DNA from: Acinetobacter sp. ANC 3929
GTDB taxonomy: Bacteria > Pseudomonadota > Gammaproteobacteria > Pseudomonadales > Moraxellaceae
DNA length: 64,000 nt
Assembly (NCBI RefSeq): GCF_000369405.1
Contig: NZ_KB849998.1
Location: 62,001-126,000 of the forward strand
Direction of reading: 5' to 3'
Part shown: piece after piece, positions 1-10,900 of the stretch
How positions within the stretch are numbered: position 1 is the stretch's first letter
How the letters are laid out: the number at the start of each line of letters is the position of its first letter
Position numbers and translations under genes: made by a program
Notes under the pieces: generated by a model
What the model was told of the DNA's origin: nothing
What the model saw: only the letters and a program-made list of their open reading frames with translations
The model's database searches: none

Positions 1-116
1 GTTTCTTTGGTAAGAATGAGTTACCTCCGATTTCGACGGCGCGTGTTACAGAAGCACAAATCCATCATTTTTTTGAATTACGACACAGATTACCTGAGAA
101 TACTTATTTCGACTAA
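1..116 (+). CDS. C-terminal end of an unidentified protein (partial)
   Basis: One frame is open from the window edge to a TAA at 114-116 and encodes 37 residues ending in RLPENTYFD. The composition is that of a normal protein end (hydrophilic, no low-complexity run), while the other two forward frames give either an early stop or an arginine-rich translation. The gene begins outside the window, so neither its family nor its role can be judged. It runs in the same direction as the downstream dehydrogenase, 183 bp away. Confidence 0.45.
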   Translation, partial: FFGKNELPPISTARVTEAQIHHFFELRHRLPENTYFD

Positions 117-299
117 TATCCAATTTTAAAAAAATTTATTAAAAACATACTCTCCAAAGAACAGTAGTTCTGCCATCTAAAGTTGAGCAAATACCAATCA
201 TCACTCAGCCTTAAATTTGACATGACAAATTGTCAAAACTACAGCACTATACAGATTCTTGAAATCCCACTAAGAAATAGCATAACTGGAGTACAGGAA

Positions 300-1121
300 G
301 TGAAAATACTGATTACAGGTGCCAATACAGGCATTGGCTTTGCCACAGCAGAACAATTGGTTAAACAAGGGCAACATGTTATTCTAGCGTGCCGAAATCC
401 ACAAAAAGCACAACAAGCACAAAACAAATTACGTGCGCTCAATCAAGGGCAAGTCGATCTCATCTCCCTCGACCTCAACAGCCTTGAACTCACTCGAAAA
501 GCAGCCGATGAAATTGCAGATCGCTATGGAAATCTTGATGTGCTCATTAATAATGCAGGCTTATTTGCCAAAACCAAACAACTGACTGCCGATGGTTTCG
601 AACAACAATTTGGTGTCAATTATCTCGGTCATTTTTTATTGACACAAAAGTTGCTCCCTGTGTTACAACAATCTTCTCAAGCTCGTATTGTTCATTTAGC
701 CTCGATTGCACACTGGGCTGGCTCAATCAAACCCAATAAATTCCGTGCAGAAGGTTTTTATAATCCGCTTTTCTATTATGGGCAATCCAAGCTTGCGAAT
801 TTACTGTTTAGCAATGCATTAGCAGAACAACTCGCAGATAGCTCAATCACCAACAATGCCTTACACCCTGGTGGAGTCGCCTCTGATATTTATCGCGACC
901 TACCTAAACCTGTTTATGCAGCAATGAAAATCGGCTTGGTTCCAACCTCTGTTCCTGCAAATCTCATCACTAAAATGGCGATTGGAGATGAATGGGCAAA
1001 GCGTAATGGAGAATATGTCAGTGCCCATATGCCCGACTGGAAGTCTTCACATGCCAAAAATCAGCAATTGGCACGTGATCTGTATCAACAATCTCTTGAA
1101 CTGGTCAAAAAGTTTCTTTAA
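300..1121 (+). CDS. Short-chain dehydrogenase/reductase (SDR family)
   Basis: NAD(P)-dependent oxidoreductase of the classical SDR type, 273 aa from the chosen start. The nucleotide-binding motif TGANTGIG is close to the N-terminus, followed by the NNAG motif and the catalytic YGQSK (YxxxK) motif. The layout resembles retinol-dehydrogenase/WW-oxidoreductase-like SDRs, but the substrate cannot be read from the sequence. The frame opens further upstream at a TTG at 183. I prefer the GTG at 300 because GGAG lies 8 nt before it and the SDR fold then begins directly with VKILITG. It converges on the pnt operon, and a shared hairpin lies between them. Confidence 0.85.
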   Translation: MKILITGANTGIGFATAEQLVKQGQHVILACRNPQKAQQAQNKLRALNQGQVDLISLDLNSLELTRKAADEIADRYGNLDVLINNAGLFAKTKQLTADGFEQQFGVNYLGHFLLTQKLLPVLQQSSQARIVHLASIAHWAGSIKPNKFRAEGFYNPLFYYGQSKLANLLFSNALAEQLADSSITNNALHPGGVASDIYRDLPKPVYAAMKIGLVPTSVPANLITKMAIGDEWAKRNGEYVSAHMPDWKSSHAKNQQLARDLYQQSLELVKKFL

Positions 1122-1135
1122 TAAAAAGCCAAATA

Positions 1136-1159
1136 AAAAGCCACCCAAGGGCGGCTTTT
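1136..1159. terminator. Bidirectional terminator between the SDR gene and pntB
   Basis: The inverted repeat AAAAGCC...GGCTTTT is flanked by A-rich and T-rich runs, so it reads as a rho-independent terminator in both directions. It sits between two convergent genes, 14 bp after the SDR stop and 21 bp past the pntB stop. Confidence 0.7.
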
Positions 1160-1180
1160 ACAATCCTGATTAGGATCAGA

Positions 1181-2635
1181 TTAGTGACCACCACCATTGA
1201 TTGCTTTCGTCATATCTTCCACAACTTTCTTGGCATCACCAAAGATCATCATAGTTTTTTCATTGTAGAACAAGTCATTGTCTAGGCCAGCATAACCTGT
1301 TGCCATAGAACGCTTGATCACCATGATAGTACGTGCTTTGTGTGCTTCAAGGATCGGCATACCATAAATCGGTGACGTCGGATCATCTTTCGCCGCAGGG
1401 TTTACAACGTCGTTTGCACCAATGACAAGTACCACATCTGTTGCAGGGAAATCTGAGTTGATCTCATCCATTTCCAAGATGTCTTCATATGCAACATCTG
1501 CTTCTGCTAACAATACGTTCATGTGACCAGGCATACGACCTGCAACTGGGTGAATCGCGAAGCGAACTTTTACGCCCTGCTCCTTCAAGATTTCACACAA
1601 TTCTTTCACCGCATTCTGTGCACGACCTTGCGCCATACCATAACCAGGTACAATCACAACGCTGTCTGCATTTGACATCAGGAAACCTGCGTCATCTGCT
1701 GAACCAGAACGGTGGTTACGCTGAACTTGCTCACCTTTATCTGCTGATGCAACTGCTGCACCGCCCATTGCACCACCAAACAAAACGTTGATGATTGAAC
1801 GGTTCATCGCCTTACACATGATGTAAGAAAGAATCGCACCAGAAGAACCAACCAGTGAACCTGCAACGATTAACATATTGTTTTCAAGTGTGAAACCAAT
1901 ACCTGCCGCAGCCCAACCAGAGAAAGAGTTCAAAAGTGATACCACAACTGGCATATCACCACCACCCACTGGTGCAATCCATACCCAGCCAAATGCAAGT
2001 GCAAGTGCTGTCATTGCCCAGAACGCAGTCATGTTACCGGTAGTGAAGAAGTAGAAACCACATGCAAGCATTGCAATAAAAATCGTTGCTTGAACAGGCT
2101 TAACCCATGCACCAGAGATTGTTTTCGCCCATTTCTTTGCCGCTAATTTACCGTAAGCAAATACAGAAGCCGTAAATGTAATCGCACCAACGAAACAGCC
2201 TACAAACAATTCAAATAAATGAACTGAACTCATATGTGCATGTTGAACGCCAGCAGCGGTTAACGCAGCTTCATTTTGTTCAAATAATACATTGAGTTGG
2301 TTATTGTGCAGAATCGCAGCAATCGCAATCAATACCGCAGCCAAACCGACAAGAGAGTGCATCAACGCAACAGTCTCAGGCATTTGTGTCATTGGAACTG
2401 TTTTCGCACGCGCGATACCAACAACAGCACCTAATACCATTGCACCACCAATCATCCAAATCACTGGATGTTCAGCAACAAAGAAAGTAGTGACTACAGC
2501 AATCGCCATTGCGATCATACCGTAGCGGTTACCTGCAATTGCAGTCTTAGGACCAGACAAGCCACGTAATGTTAAGATAAAGAGGACAGCACCAATCAGG
2601 TAGAACCAATCCGCATAGTCTCGAATGAATTCCAT
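1181..2635 (-). CDS. pntB: NAD(P) transhydrogenase subunit beta
   Basis: Beta subunit of the proton-translocating nicotinamide nucleotide transhydrogenase, which uses the proton gradient to pass hydride from NADH to NADP+ at the inner membrane. It is 484 aa, a normal length. The first half is a series of hydrophobic membrane helices. The C-terminal third is the NADP(H)-binding domain III, with VIVPGYGMAQGRAQ and a later GANDVVNPAA segment typical of PntB. It is the last of three minus-strand genes, 3 nt after pntAB, so it is translated as part of one operon. Confidence 0.96.
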   Translation of the reverse strand: MEFIRDYADWFYLIGAVLFILTLRGLSGPKTAIAGNRYGMIAMAIAVVTTFFVAEHPVIWMIGGAMVLGAVVGIARAKTVPMTQMPETVALMHSLVGLAAVLIAIAAILHNNQLNVLFEQNEAALTAAGVQHAHMSSVHLFELFVGCFVGAITFTASVFAYGKLAAKKWAKTISGAWVKPVQATIFIAMLACGFYFFTTGNMTAFWAMTALALAFGWVWIAPVGGGDMPVVVSLLNSFSGWAAAGIGFTLENNMLIVAGSLVGSSGAILSYIMCKAMNRSIINVLFGGAMGGAAVASADKGEQVQRNHRSGSADDAGFLMSNADSVVIVPGYGMAQGRAQNAVKELCEILKEQGVKVRFAIHPVAGRMPGHMNVLLAEADVAYEDILEMDEINSDFPATDVVLVIGANDVVNPAAKDDPTSPIYGMPILEAHKARTIMVIKRSMATGYAGLDNDLFYNEKTMMIFGDAKKVVEDMTKAINGGGH

Positions 2636-2638
2636 TGC

Positions 2639-2962
2639 TTAGCCCTCTTTTTTCTTTTGCTTCGGCTTGAACATTTCAAGCATACGAGCAGTTACAGCAA
2701 AGCCACCGAAGATGTTGATACTTGCCAAGAACACAGCAATCGCACCTAGGATACTCACCACGTTTACACTTTGGAATGCAACGTTAGCATCTACACCAAT
2801 CGCAGGCATACCAACTGTTTGGATCATCGCGCCAACAACAATAATTGAAGACAACGCATTCGTTACCGCCATTAATGGTGTATGTAATGCAGGTGTTACA
2901 CCCCACACCACGTAATAACCAACGAAGATGGCAAGGACGAAAATTGTAATCGTTTCAACCAT
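2639..2962 (-). CDS. pntAB: NAD(P) transhydrogenase subunit alpha, membrane part
   Basis: Small 107-aa integral membrane protein matching the C-terminal membrane region of single-chain PntA. It has about three hydrophobic helices and ends in a short basic tail (KPKQKKKEG). In E. coli this part is fused to the NAD-binding domain. Here the alpha subunit is split in two genes, an arrangement known from Rhodospirillum and Acinetobacter. It lies 12 nt after pntAA and 3 nt before pntB. Confidence 0.93.
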   Translation of the reverse strand: MVETITIFVLAIFVGYYVVWGVTPALHTPLMAVTNALSSIIVVGAMIQTVGMPAIGVDANVAFQSVNVVSILGAIAVFLASINIFGGFAVTARMLEMFKPKQKKKEG

Positions 2963-2974
2963 GAGAACTCTCCC

Positions 2975-4102
2975 TTAACCGCGCTTGAGCAGTACTTGAC
3001 CGCCATGTGTTACAAGTAACGCTTTTTGGATTTCATCTTCTTGATTGATCGCAAAGGCTTTATCTTTGTCGAATAATGTCTCAAGGAAGTTAAAAACGTT
3101 ACGTGCATACAATGCAGATGCTTCAGTTGCAACTGTGCCTGGAATGTTTGGAATACCCAAAATTTTCACGCCATTTTCAGTTGTTACCGTTTCGCCTTCT
3201 TTAGAACCTTCAACGTTACCACCCGTTTCAACTGCCATATCTAAAATGACAGAACCCGGTTTCATTTTGGCAACGGTTTCAGCTTTAATTAAACGCGGAG
3301 CATTACGACCTGGAATCAATGCAGTGGTGATGACGATGTCAGCATTTGATACGGCTTTATCGACAATCGCAGCTTGATCTTTGATGTATTGCTCACCCGG
3401 CTGCCAACCATAACCGCTTTTCGCAGCTTCAGCAGCACGTTGTTTTTCTTCATCGGACATTGGCACATCAAGCCATTTACCGCCTAAAGACTCAACCTGC
3501 TCTTTAGCTGTTGGACGTAAGTCAGTTGCTTCAACCACTGCACCCAAACGTTTTGCAGTCGCAATCGCTTGGAGACCCGCAACACCAACACCCATAATCA
3601 CAACACGCGCAGGTTTCACAGTACCTGCAGCCGTCATTAACATTGGGAACATACGTTGATATTCAGCCGCAGCTAACAATACAGACTTATAACCCGCCAA
3701 GTTTGCTTGAGAAGAAAGTACATCCATATTTTGTGCACGTGAAAGTGTACGTGGAAGTAATTCTAGAGCAAAAGCAGACACTTGCTGATTAGCAAACTGC
3801 TCGAGTTCTGGATTGCGATAAGGGTCAAACATTGCTATTACAGTAGTATTCGCCGCAAGCTTTTGAATTTCATCGCCTTTAGGGGCACGTACCTTCAAAA
3901 TAATTTGGCTGCCTGTATAAGCATCGTCCGTAATGGTTGCGCCAACTTGTTCATAAGCACTGTCAATATACGCAGCTTTAACACCAGCACCACGTTGAAT
4001 GACAATACTATGACCTGCGTTAATCAACTTCTTAACTGTCTCTGGCGTTGCCGCTACGCGACTTTCACCGAGGATAGTTTCGGTTGGGATTCCGATCTGC
4101 AT
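2975..4102 (-). CDS. pntAA: NAD(P) transhydrogenase subunit alpha, NAD-binding part
   Basis: Soluble domain I of transhydrogenase, 375 aa, which binds NAD(H) on the cytoplasmic face. The alanine dehydrogenase/PNT N-terminal signature (IGIPTETILGESRVAATPE) is at the start, and the Rossmann glycine motif VMGVGVAGLQAIATAKRLGA lies near the middle. It is the first gene of the pntAA-pntAB-pntB operon. The start is set by the conserved MQIGIP beginning and a GAGGAA Shine-Dalgarno stretch just upstream. Confidence 0.95.
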   Translation of the reverse strand: MQIGIPTETILGESRVAATPETVKKLINAGHSIVIQRGAGVKAAYIDSAYEQVGATITDDAYTGSQIILKVRAPKGDEIQKLAANTTVIAMFDPYRNPELEQFANQQVSAFALELLPRTLSRAQNMDVLSSQANLAGYKSVLLAAAEYQRMFPMLMTAAGTVKPARVVIMGVGVAGLQAIATAKRLGAVVEATDLRPTAKEQVESLGGKWLDVPMSDEEKQRAAEAAKSGYGWQPGEQYIKDQAAIVDKAVSNADIVITTALIPGRNAPRLIKAETVAKMKPGSVILDMAVETGGNVEGSKEGETVTTENGVKILGIPNIPGTVATEASALYARNVFNFLETLFDKDKAFAINQEDEIQKALLVTHGGQVLLKRG

Positions 4103-4968
4103 GAGCGTTCCTCAAGCTAGTTTTTCTTAAGTAAACATCGCAAATAGCAATGTTTCCCCCAGGAGTATTCTTTGTAGAAATTTGGATTCTAATGGAACTT
4201 TTTTAAAATTCCACCCAATATTTATTTAATAAATACCTATATTTTGAACTGATGATTCACATTCACATTTTTAGCTTGTATGATCCGCAGGTTTGCCTTT
4301 TGATCAGTCAAACCTTGTTTTCCTACTTTATGAATGTAAAAACTTGACCACTCTCGCTATCAATCCATCTATTTTTTATGCATTTCCCTTTCTGACATGA
4401 AAGATAAAAGCGGTATTCATTGAATAAATCGGCTCATCATCCCGATCATCGTCACAATTAGACTAAATCCGTTTCACCAGATTGGATCGCTTCTTTTAGC
4501 TTGTAACAATAGATCGGCTGAATCGGCATCATAATCATGCAGTTGCTGCGAAGGATTGGCTTCTCTGAACTTTTATTGGTCGTTTCGGCTACTTTTTATC
4601 AGCGAATTGGTAGGAAGTAATTGAATTAAGGTAATCCACAGTGATTTCGCCTTATCAATAAATCTGAATTGTATGCAGTGAATCATTCAGAAAAATCAAA
4701 AAGAGTTGAAAAAACTTGAATCGGCATTTTTTCAAGTGATATTTGTATGGTTTTGACTAGCAAAAGCTTCTTTATTGCACAATATTGGTGCAAAAATTAA
4801 ACACCCTGAGCAATCCAAGTAACTTTTGATCTCCGCAAAAATTAAAATTCTAAAAAATCGTCTTTTTATTCCCATCAATCCCTGATTTAGATTCGAAATT
4901 CACTTGACCTAAAGCTAACTTGAGCTTTGATACTCAATAGTCTCAATCTCCAGCATGAAGTTATAGCG
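4103..4968. other. Non-coding gap between pntAA and the ridA-like gene
   Basis: These 866 bp lie between divergent genes and are AT-rich, with no convincing reading frame. They must hold the pnt promoter (minus strand) and the promoter of the RidA-like gene. A 9-bp near-perfect hairpin (AAACATCGC ... GCAATGTTT, about 4134-4156) lies within the pnt leader. I could not assign a promoter securely and saw no RNA gene. Confidence 0.4.
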
Positions 4969-5388
4969 ATGAATCTAATCAACACAGCTATATTTGAAAT
5001 AATGAATCCAGATGAGCTTTATGACCCTCGTCCCAATGGCTATAGTCATATTACCGTTGTGCCACCGAATCTTCGCACCATTCATATTGCAGGCCAAGGT
5101 GGTGAAAATAAAAATGGTGAACTGTCAGAATATTTTGACCAACAGGTACAACAAGTCTTCTATAATATTCAACACGCCCTAGCTTCAGTCCATGCGCAAA
5201 TTACGGATATCGCGGTTTTACGCATTCTTATTGTGAATCACAGTGCTGAAAAACATCAGGCTTTGATTCAAATCATGCAAAAGTTATGGAAAAAACACGC
5301 TTTCCCAGCATGTACCCTGATTCCTGTTCCTCGTTTGGCATTGGAAGGCATGCAAATCGAAGTTGAAGCAACTGCCTATACCGCATAA
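4969..5388 (+). CDS. RidA-family (YjgF/UK114) protein
   Basis: Predicted 139-aa soluble protein of the RidA superfamily, whose best-known members hydrolyse reactive enamine/imine intermediates. The family look is clear in TIHIAGQGG (first strand region), the QVQQVFYNIQHALASVHA helix and the LRILIVNH strand. The usual C-terminal arginine-containing motif is degenerate (VPRLALEGMQIEVEATA), so it belongs to one of the RidA subfamilies rather than RidA itself. The frame extends upstream to a TTG. I chose the ATG at 4969, which has GAAG 8 nt before it. An MFS transporter follows after 19 bp, probably in the same transcript. Confidence 0.75.
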   Translation: MNLINTAIFEIMNPDELYDPRPNGYSHITVVPPNLRTIHIAGQGGENKNGELSEYFDQQVQQVFYNIQHALASVHAQITDIAVLRILIVNHSAEKHQALIQIMQKLWKKHAFPACTLIPVPRLALEGMQIEVEATAYTA

Positions 5389-5407
5389 ATCAGTGATCGA
5401 GAAAATT

Positions 5408-6601
5408 ATGTCTGCCCCCCAAGATATTAGTCAGAATAGAACCTTATTATGGTTTATGGCTGCAGCATGTGGTTTATGTGCAGGTGCCAACTATTATAGT
5501 CAACCGCTGATTCATTCCATTCAGCAGTACTTTGCTGTGACCCAAGGTCAAGCTGCACTGACGGTGACCTTTGCTCAAGTGTCTTATGCATTAGGCTTAT
5601 TGTTTATTGTGCCGATGGGTGACGTAGTTAATAAAACCAAGTTCATCCCTCTACTGATGGGATTATGCGCTGTAGGTTTATTTATCAGTGCATTCTCAGT
5701 CAATTTGCCAATGCTTTGGTTTGGAACCGTGATGGCCGGACTATTCTCAGTTGCAGCACAAGTTTTGATTCCACTTGCAACCATGACGGTAAAACCAGAA
5801 AAAACGGGAGAAGTAATTGGCTTCTTAATGAGTGGATTGCTAGTGGGTATTTTACTTTCAACCAGTCTGGCAGGTTTATTTTCGAATTTATTCCACTGGA
5901 AAGTTATTTATGTCGTCAGTGGCGTACTGATGCTGATCTTGGCCTACGCATTAAAAAGCCGTTTGCCATATGCTATGCGTATGAAAATGAATTATGGACA
6001 AGTCTTCGCCTCAATGGCGCAGTTGTTAAAGCAAGAGAAACGTTTGGTATTACGTGCGCTTGCGGGCGGTTTTGCTTTTGCTGCGGTCAGTATTTTATAT
6101 TCTACTATTGCTTTACTACTCACCTCAGCACACCATCTTCAAGATCTTTTAATTGGTATGGTGCCTTTAGTTGGGATTTTTGGCGCGCTCTCAACACAGT
6201 ACGTTGGTAAATATGCCGATCAAGGCTATACCAGCCAATTGACTTGGGTAGGCTGTGGCTTATTTATCGTGAGTTGGATTTGTTTCTATTTCGGACAAAG
6301 CGTCTTGTTCAGTTATATCCTAGGTTTTGCACTCATCCAGTTGGCACTAGCCTTAGTCCATACCAGTAATCAAAGTGTGATTTTCCGTTTACGCCCTGAT
6401 GCGAAGTCTCGTATCAATGCGATTTATATGACGGCGTATTTCACTGGCGGTGCGTGTGGTTCGGCTCTAGGAATTTTTGCCTGGAATCACGGTGGATGGA
6501 GCATGACCTGTTTAGCAGGAATTAGCCTCGTTTTTGCATGTATGCTGTTTAGCCTACTTGATTACCTGCTGAATAAGAAAAATAGCATCCTAAGCACATG
6601 A
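5408..6601 (+). CDS. MFS transporter
   Basis: Polytopic inner-membrane protein of the major facilitator superfamily, 397 aa, with about 12 hydrophobic helices. The loop between helices 2 and 3 carries the MFS pattern GDVVNKTKFIPLL, and a central cytoplasmic loop (KSRLPYAMRMKMNYGQ) separates the two halves. It resembles DHA1-type sugar or drug efflux members, but the substrate is unknown. The frame is open upstream into the preceding gene. The ATG at 5408 fits the normal short N-terminus. It lies directly behind the RidA-like gene and may be co-transcribed. Confidence 0.8.
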   Translation: MSAPQDISQNRTLLWFMAAACGLCAGANYYSQPLIHSIQQYFAVTQGQAALTVTFAQVSYALGLLFIVPMGDVVNKTKFIPLLMGLCAVGLFISAFSVNLPMLWFGTVMAGLFSVAAQVLIPLATMTVKPEKTGEVIGFLMSGLLVGILLSTSLAGLFSNLFHWKVIYVVSGVLMLILAYALKSRLPYAMRMKMNYGQVFASMAQLLKQEKRLVLRALAGGFAFAAVSILYSTIALLLTSAHHLQDLLIGMVPLVGIFGALSTQYVGKYADQGYTSQLTWVGCGLFIVSWICFYFGQSVLFSYILGFALIQLALALVHTSNQSVIFRLRPDAKSRINAIYMTAYFTGGACGSALGIFAWNHGGWSMTCLAGISLVFACMLFSLLDYLLNKKNSILST

Positions 6602-6610
6602 ATACTGATT

Positions 6611-6643
6611 CTCATCTCTAAAGACTCAAACTTTAGAGATGAG
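6611..6643. terminator. Strong hairpin after the MFS gene
   Basis: A perfect 13-bp inverted repeat (CTCATCTCTAAAG / CTTTAGAGATGAG) with a 7-nt loop begins 10 bp after the transporter stop. There is no clean T-run behind it, so it may work as a rho-independent terminator or as an mRNA 3'-end stabiliser. Confidence 0.5.
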
Positions 6644-6891
6644 CGCTGTTTGTAAAATAGATCTAGAGATAATGTCTATTTAGTTCAATGATATTATAAG
6701 TAGAAGTCCTCAGACTTAGATCAGATACTCAGCTCCAATCTCAAGATTCAAATTATTATGATGTGTAACATAAAATCAGAAAGCAGTTCTACAACCACAT
6801 GGAGCCACTCTAAGAGAATTTAAGGCTATGACGTATAACTTATAATGAATAGCAAAGATAAATTGGAAATATTTTTATTTAAAAAATCAAA

Positions 6892-7176
6892 TCAGCATTC
6901 GCAAGTACCAAACATATTATAAATAAAATGCATTGGAGCACATTCAGGATAGACATCAACATTCAGCACTTTTGATACTTTTCCACTTGCTAATACTGTA
7001 ATGAGATTGCCACGCTTACTTAAAACGACACCTCTAATAATATTGGTTTCAATATGTTCAAAAAATCGATTGATATGATTTTTATTTTTATAAAAATAAA
7101 CCCGCTGCCCAGCTTTAATCTTTTTATGGTTAGCTCTTTGATATAAACCACATTCTTTACAAACCCACTTTTCCAT
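6892..7176 (-). CDS. Small cysteine-containing protein of unknown function
   Basis: A 94-aa basic protein. It begins with a CKEC pair (MEKWVCKEC) and ends in CEC, with a predicted beta-rich middle (VYFYKNKNHINRFFEHIETNIIRGVVLSKRGNLITVLASG) that looks like a small SH3/KOW-like barrel. The two cysteine groups suggest a metal site, but this is only an inference. It stands alone, with AT-rich gaps on both sides and no strong ribosome-binding site, so its expression is uncertain. I do not recognise the family. Confidence 0.45.
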   Translation of the reverse strand: MEKWVCKECGLYQRANHKKIKAGQRVYFYKNKNHINRFFEHIETNIIRGVVLSKRGNLITVLASGKVSKVLNVDVYPECAPMHFIYNMFGTCEC

Positions 7177-7607
7177 TATTGCATCTCGAAATTTTAGCTA
7201 TGAATTTCTGAACGGCACTAATGTGCGACCCGAAGTAATAGATGAGGTTTTTAGATCACACCTCCCCTATTTTGCTTAGAGCAAGATTATGAATAGGTTA
7301 AATAAGAGGGAATATCATCCAATGATATAAATCACGTAGTGCAATAACGATTTCACTGTAGGGGTTCGACTACAAAGCTGAAATATTCCTCAGTGATTAG
7401 AATGATCATTTTTTTTAATTTTAATTTGTCATCCATCCCCTACAAACATTTACGGCTTAGATTCAAAATAAAGACTTAAACCTGACAAATTAATTATCCA
7501 CTTCCGATAAAGAAAACACCCTATTTCTACTACCATTCACTCCAAAATTGAAAGCCATAACCAATTGAGTTATTGACTCATTGGGTTGTTTATTTGGAAG
7601 TTTTATC
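7177..7607. other. Non-coding gap
   Basis: About 430 bp between divergent small genes, AT-rich. No open frame with coding character and no recognisable RNA gene. It presumably holds promoters for both neighbours. Confidence 0.35.
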
Positions 7608-7874
7608 ATGCCCAGAATAGCACTCGCCCTTAGCTTAATATTATATTTTTTAATGACTTCATTTATCTTTGCAAGCTCTACAGGGGAGATTTATTTTCAT
7701 GGTGCAGTTATCGAGGAATCTGATTGTCAGGTTTCGCAAATAAATCACAAAATGCAGTTAGATTGTTCAAGAACAGACCATACCATATCGGAATCTAAGG
7801 TTTTATCTGACTCAGAACTAAAATATCTAGATGAAGAGAACAATTTAGCGGTTATGTTCCTCACCTATCATTGA
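7608..7874 (+). CDS. Small secreted protein with a fimbrial-subunit-like N-terminus
   Basis: An 88-aa protein with a clear signal peptide (MPRIALALSLILYFLMTSFIFA, cleavage expected around the ASS) followed by GEIYFHGAVIEESDCQV. That stretch resembles the first strand and first cysteine of type 1 pilin-like (FimA/MrfF) domains. Two cysteines in the mature part could form a disulphide. It is far shorter than a whole pilin (about 150 aa), so it is either a small periplasmic protein of its own or a truncated fimbrial-type protein. The ATG at 7608 is preceded by GGAAG 7 nt upstream, which decides the start over the earlier alternative. Confidence 0.55.
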   Translation: MPRIALALSLILYFLMTSFIFASSTGEIYFHGAVIEESDCQVSQINHKMQLDCSRTDHTISESKVLSDSELKYLDEENNLAVMFLTYH

Positions 7875-7944
7875 ATGCGATCTCCATAAATGCATCGCCT
7901 AAATCGATTCAATCACCTAACTAAAGCAATATTTAAATCAGCTG

Positions 7945-10900
7945 TTAATCTGCTTTTCCATGGGCAATAAAATCTTCTATTGCATTGTTGAGCTGCATAA
8001 CAAGCTCTAACACTTGACTAGATCTTTGACAAAGCAATTCAAAATCTGCCGTATTTTCAGCATAATTTTCAAGTTCACGACAATGTCTTTCAACACCTGA
8101 TGCACCTAAAATCTGTGCCGCTCCAGCCATACGGTGAAAACAGTGAGCTAAACCAGCATTATCTTGCTTCTCAATCAGTAAACGCGCCTGTTGTATATCT
8201 TTCATATTTTCATTGTGAGTTGTTAGCAATAACTGATGCAACAGCTCAGTATTATCATTGACTAAATGACGTAAAGCACCCAAATCAACCAGACTCGCCA
8301 ATTGCTTCTGTACTGGTTTATTTTGAACAACATGCCGAAATACTGTATTCAAAAGTGTTTCTAGTTGTGCGAGCTGTAATGGTTTAAATAGACAATCGTC
8401 CATCCCCGCAGCCAAATAACGCGCACGCTCTTCGGCTTGAGCATTTGCGGTGAGCCCAAAGATCGTCACTGGCCTGTTTCCTTCCTGACGTAACAACTGT
8501 GTCAAGGTCATTCCATCCATAACTGGCATATTGCAATCAGTAATTACTAAATCAAAATCATGTTTACGCCATAGCTGTAAGGCTTGCTCGCCATTCTCAG
8601 CTTCCATCACAAAATGTCCCAAGCGCGTGAGCTGAGATTTGAGTAATAATCGATTCGCAGGATGATCATCAACAGCAAGAATACTCAACGGTTGCATACG
8701 GTCTGCTATCGCTATAACGCTCTCAACTGATACGGGTTGAAATTGACGGTGTTCAACCGGAAGATGCACTGTAATATGCGTTCCTTTTCCTTGCTCGCTA
8801 CTTAGCGTAATGACGCCACCCATCATTTTGACCAGTTGCATACATATTGCCAGCCCCAATCCTGTACCCACTTGCATTTTCCCAGCATCAGATTGCTTAT
8901 AGGGCGTAAATATTTGCCCTTGATCTTCTTTTGCAATACCGACACCAGTATCGGAGACAACCAGCTCCAAAATCATATGTTGATCTTTCTTACGTAAGCA
9001 TTTCATCCCGATCTCAATCGAGCCTTGCTCTGTAAATTTGATCGCATTGCTAATTAAATTAGAAAGCACCTGATGCAAACGCATCGGATCAATAAATATT
9101 TCATCTGGATGCCGGACATCAATATGACTAGATAAGGTCAAATTCTTTTGCCGTGCTAGTCCTTCAAATACGCGTACTATAGGCTGTACCAACTCATCAA
9201 AATCAGTCCATTTTGGCGCTAATTCGAGTTCTCCAGACTCAATTTTAGCCATATCTAAAATTTCACCAATTAAATCCATAAGTGATTTAGCTGACTCATA
9301 GGCAACTTGTACTGCTTCCATATCATTTTTAGTAAACGTTTTATTGGTCACTGTAAGTTCAAGTAAACCAATAATGGCACTGATTGGCGTACGGATCTCA
9401 TGACTCATGGTCGCCAAAAATGTACTCTTAGCCCGACTTGCCTGTTCCGCCCTTTCTCGCGCAGACGACAGTTCGAGTAAAAGTGCCTCATGCTCAGTAA
9501 TATCCTGCCAACTACAGATAAACCCAACAATTTCTCCATTTATCCCCATGTAGGGAACTGCCTGATGGATGATTACACTCATCTCATCACCATTCTTAAT
9601 CGTATAACGATGTCTTAATAACGGTGATCCATACGTATCATTAAGCATCTCTTTTAGAGTCGAATATACGATCGCGAGCGGGTGCAAAGATGAGGTCAGT
9701 GCCAATGTGTCTAAATGCTTTTTGTCTAACTTAAAAAAATCCTCCCAAGCCTGATTGCGGCTTAGAATATTTCCATCTCGGTCAACCACATAAACTGGCA
9801 CCAGCATACTATTGAATAATGTTTCTCTAAATTCGACCTGTTCCTTTAACTTCAATTGTGCTTTTTTACGTGTACTCATTTTTTTTCGTAAGTAGTAGTT
9901 CCAGCTCAACGAAATCAGGACTAAAGCAACAAAGATCCCTGCCAGCCAATAAAACTCCCGACGATATACGGTCCATGTATTCAACTTAACGGGAGGCGTT
10001 CCTTGCCACTTATACGCGATCATTGAAATATCTCGGGGTGAGATATCTGCTAAAGCCTTGTTGAGAATACTGTACAGTTCAGGTTCATCCCGTTGTACAG
10101 CAAAGGATATATGCGAAAGATTGTCTCCTATTCGAGTGGCGATCTTGAGCTCATGACGGAAATAATAATCAATCATATAATTGGCGCCAATCAGATTATG
10201 TACGGCTCCATCTACTTTTTTCTCTTTAACCCACTGCATTGCCAAACTGGCATTTTCAGCTTTTACCAATTTAATATGCGGATATTCTTTTTTTATCCAT
10301 TCCCATAAGGAATTACCTGGTGTAATTGCCAAACTTTTAACATCCGATAATCCTTTCGGTGCTGTCGTACTATTTTTGACGATCAAGACAAAAGGAGGCT
10401 GAATGTAAGGACGAGTAAAGATGAGTTGTTTATCTCGTTCATCACTGTAACTCATTGCAGCAATGAGATCGCCTTCATTTTGGCTCACTTTCTGGAACAT
10501 CTCTGCAACGCTATCGGCTTCAACTGCCTTAAAATGTATGCCTGTGCGTAAATGAATCAACCGCAGCACATCCGCACTAATCCCATAAAATTGTCCATTT
10601 GCATCCAGCATGGTAAATGGTGCATAGAGCGGATTGATAACAACATGTACTTCTCGATTTTGGTCTAACCAACGCTGTTCCCGTTCGGTCAGTGCTAAGC
10701 GTGATTGGAACTGCCATAAATCAGAGCCTGAGCTCCAATGATGTGAAATCGCTTTGCGCTGTGCTGTTGGAATAGCCGCCAAAACCGTATTGACTATATG
10801 TGGTAAAACCGTCTCATCGGTTCGAAATAAAAAATGTGGACCTGTTTCTTCAGTTGACAAGATTTTAGCGACTGATAACAAATTATCGTAATTGCGCTCA

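Noticed and set aside
3045..3377. Long plus-strand frame opposite pntAA
   Set aside because: It is an antisense shadow of a well-conserved gene; its translation has no recognisable domain and no ribosome-binding site.
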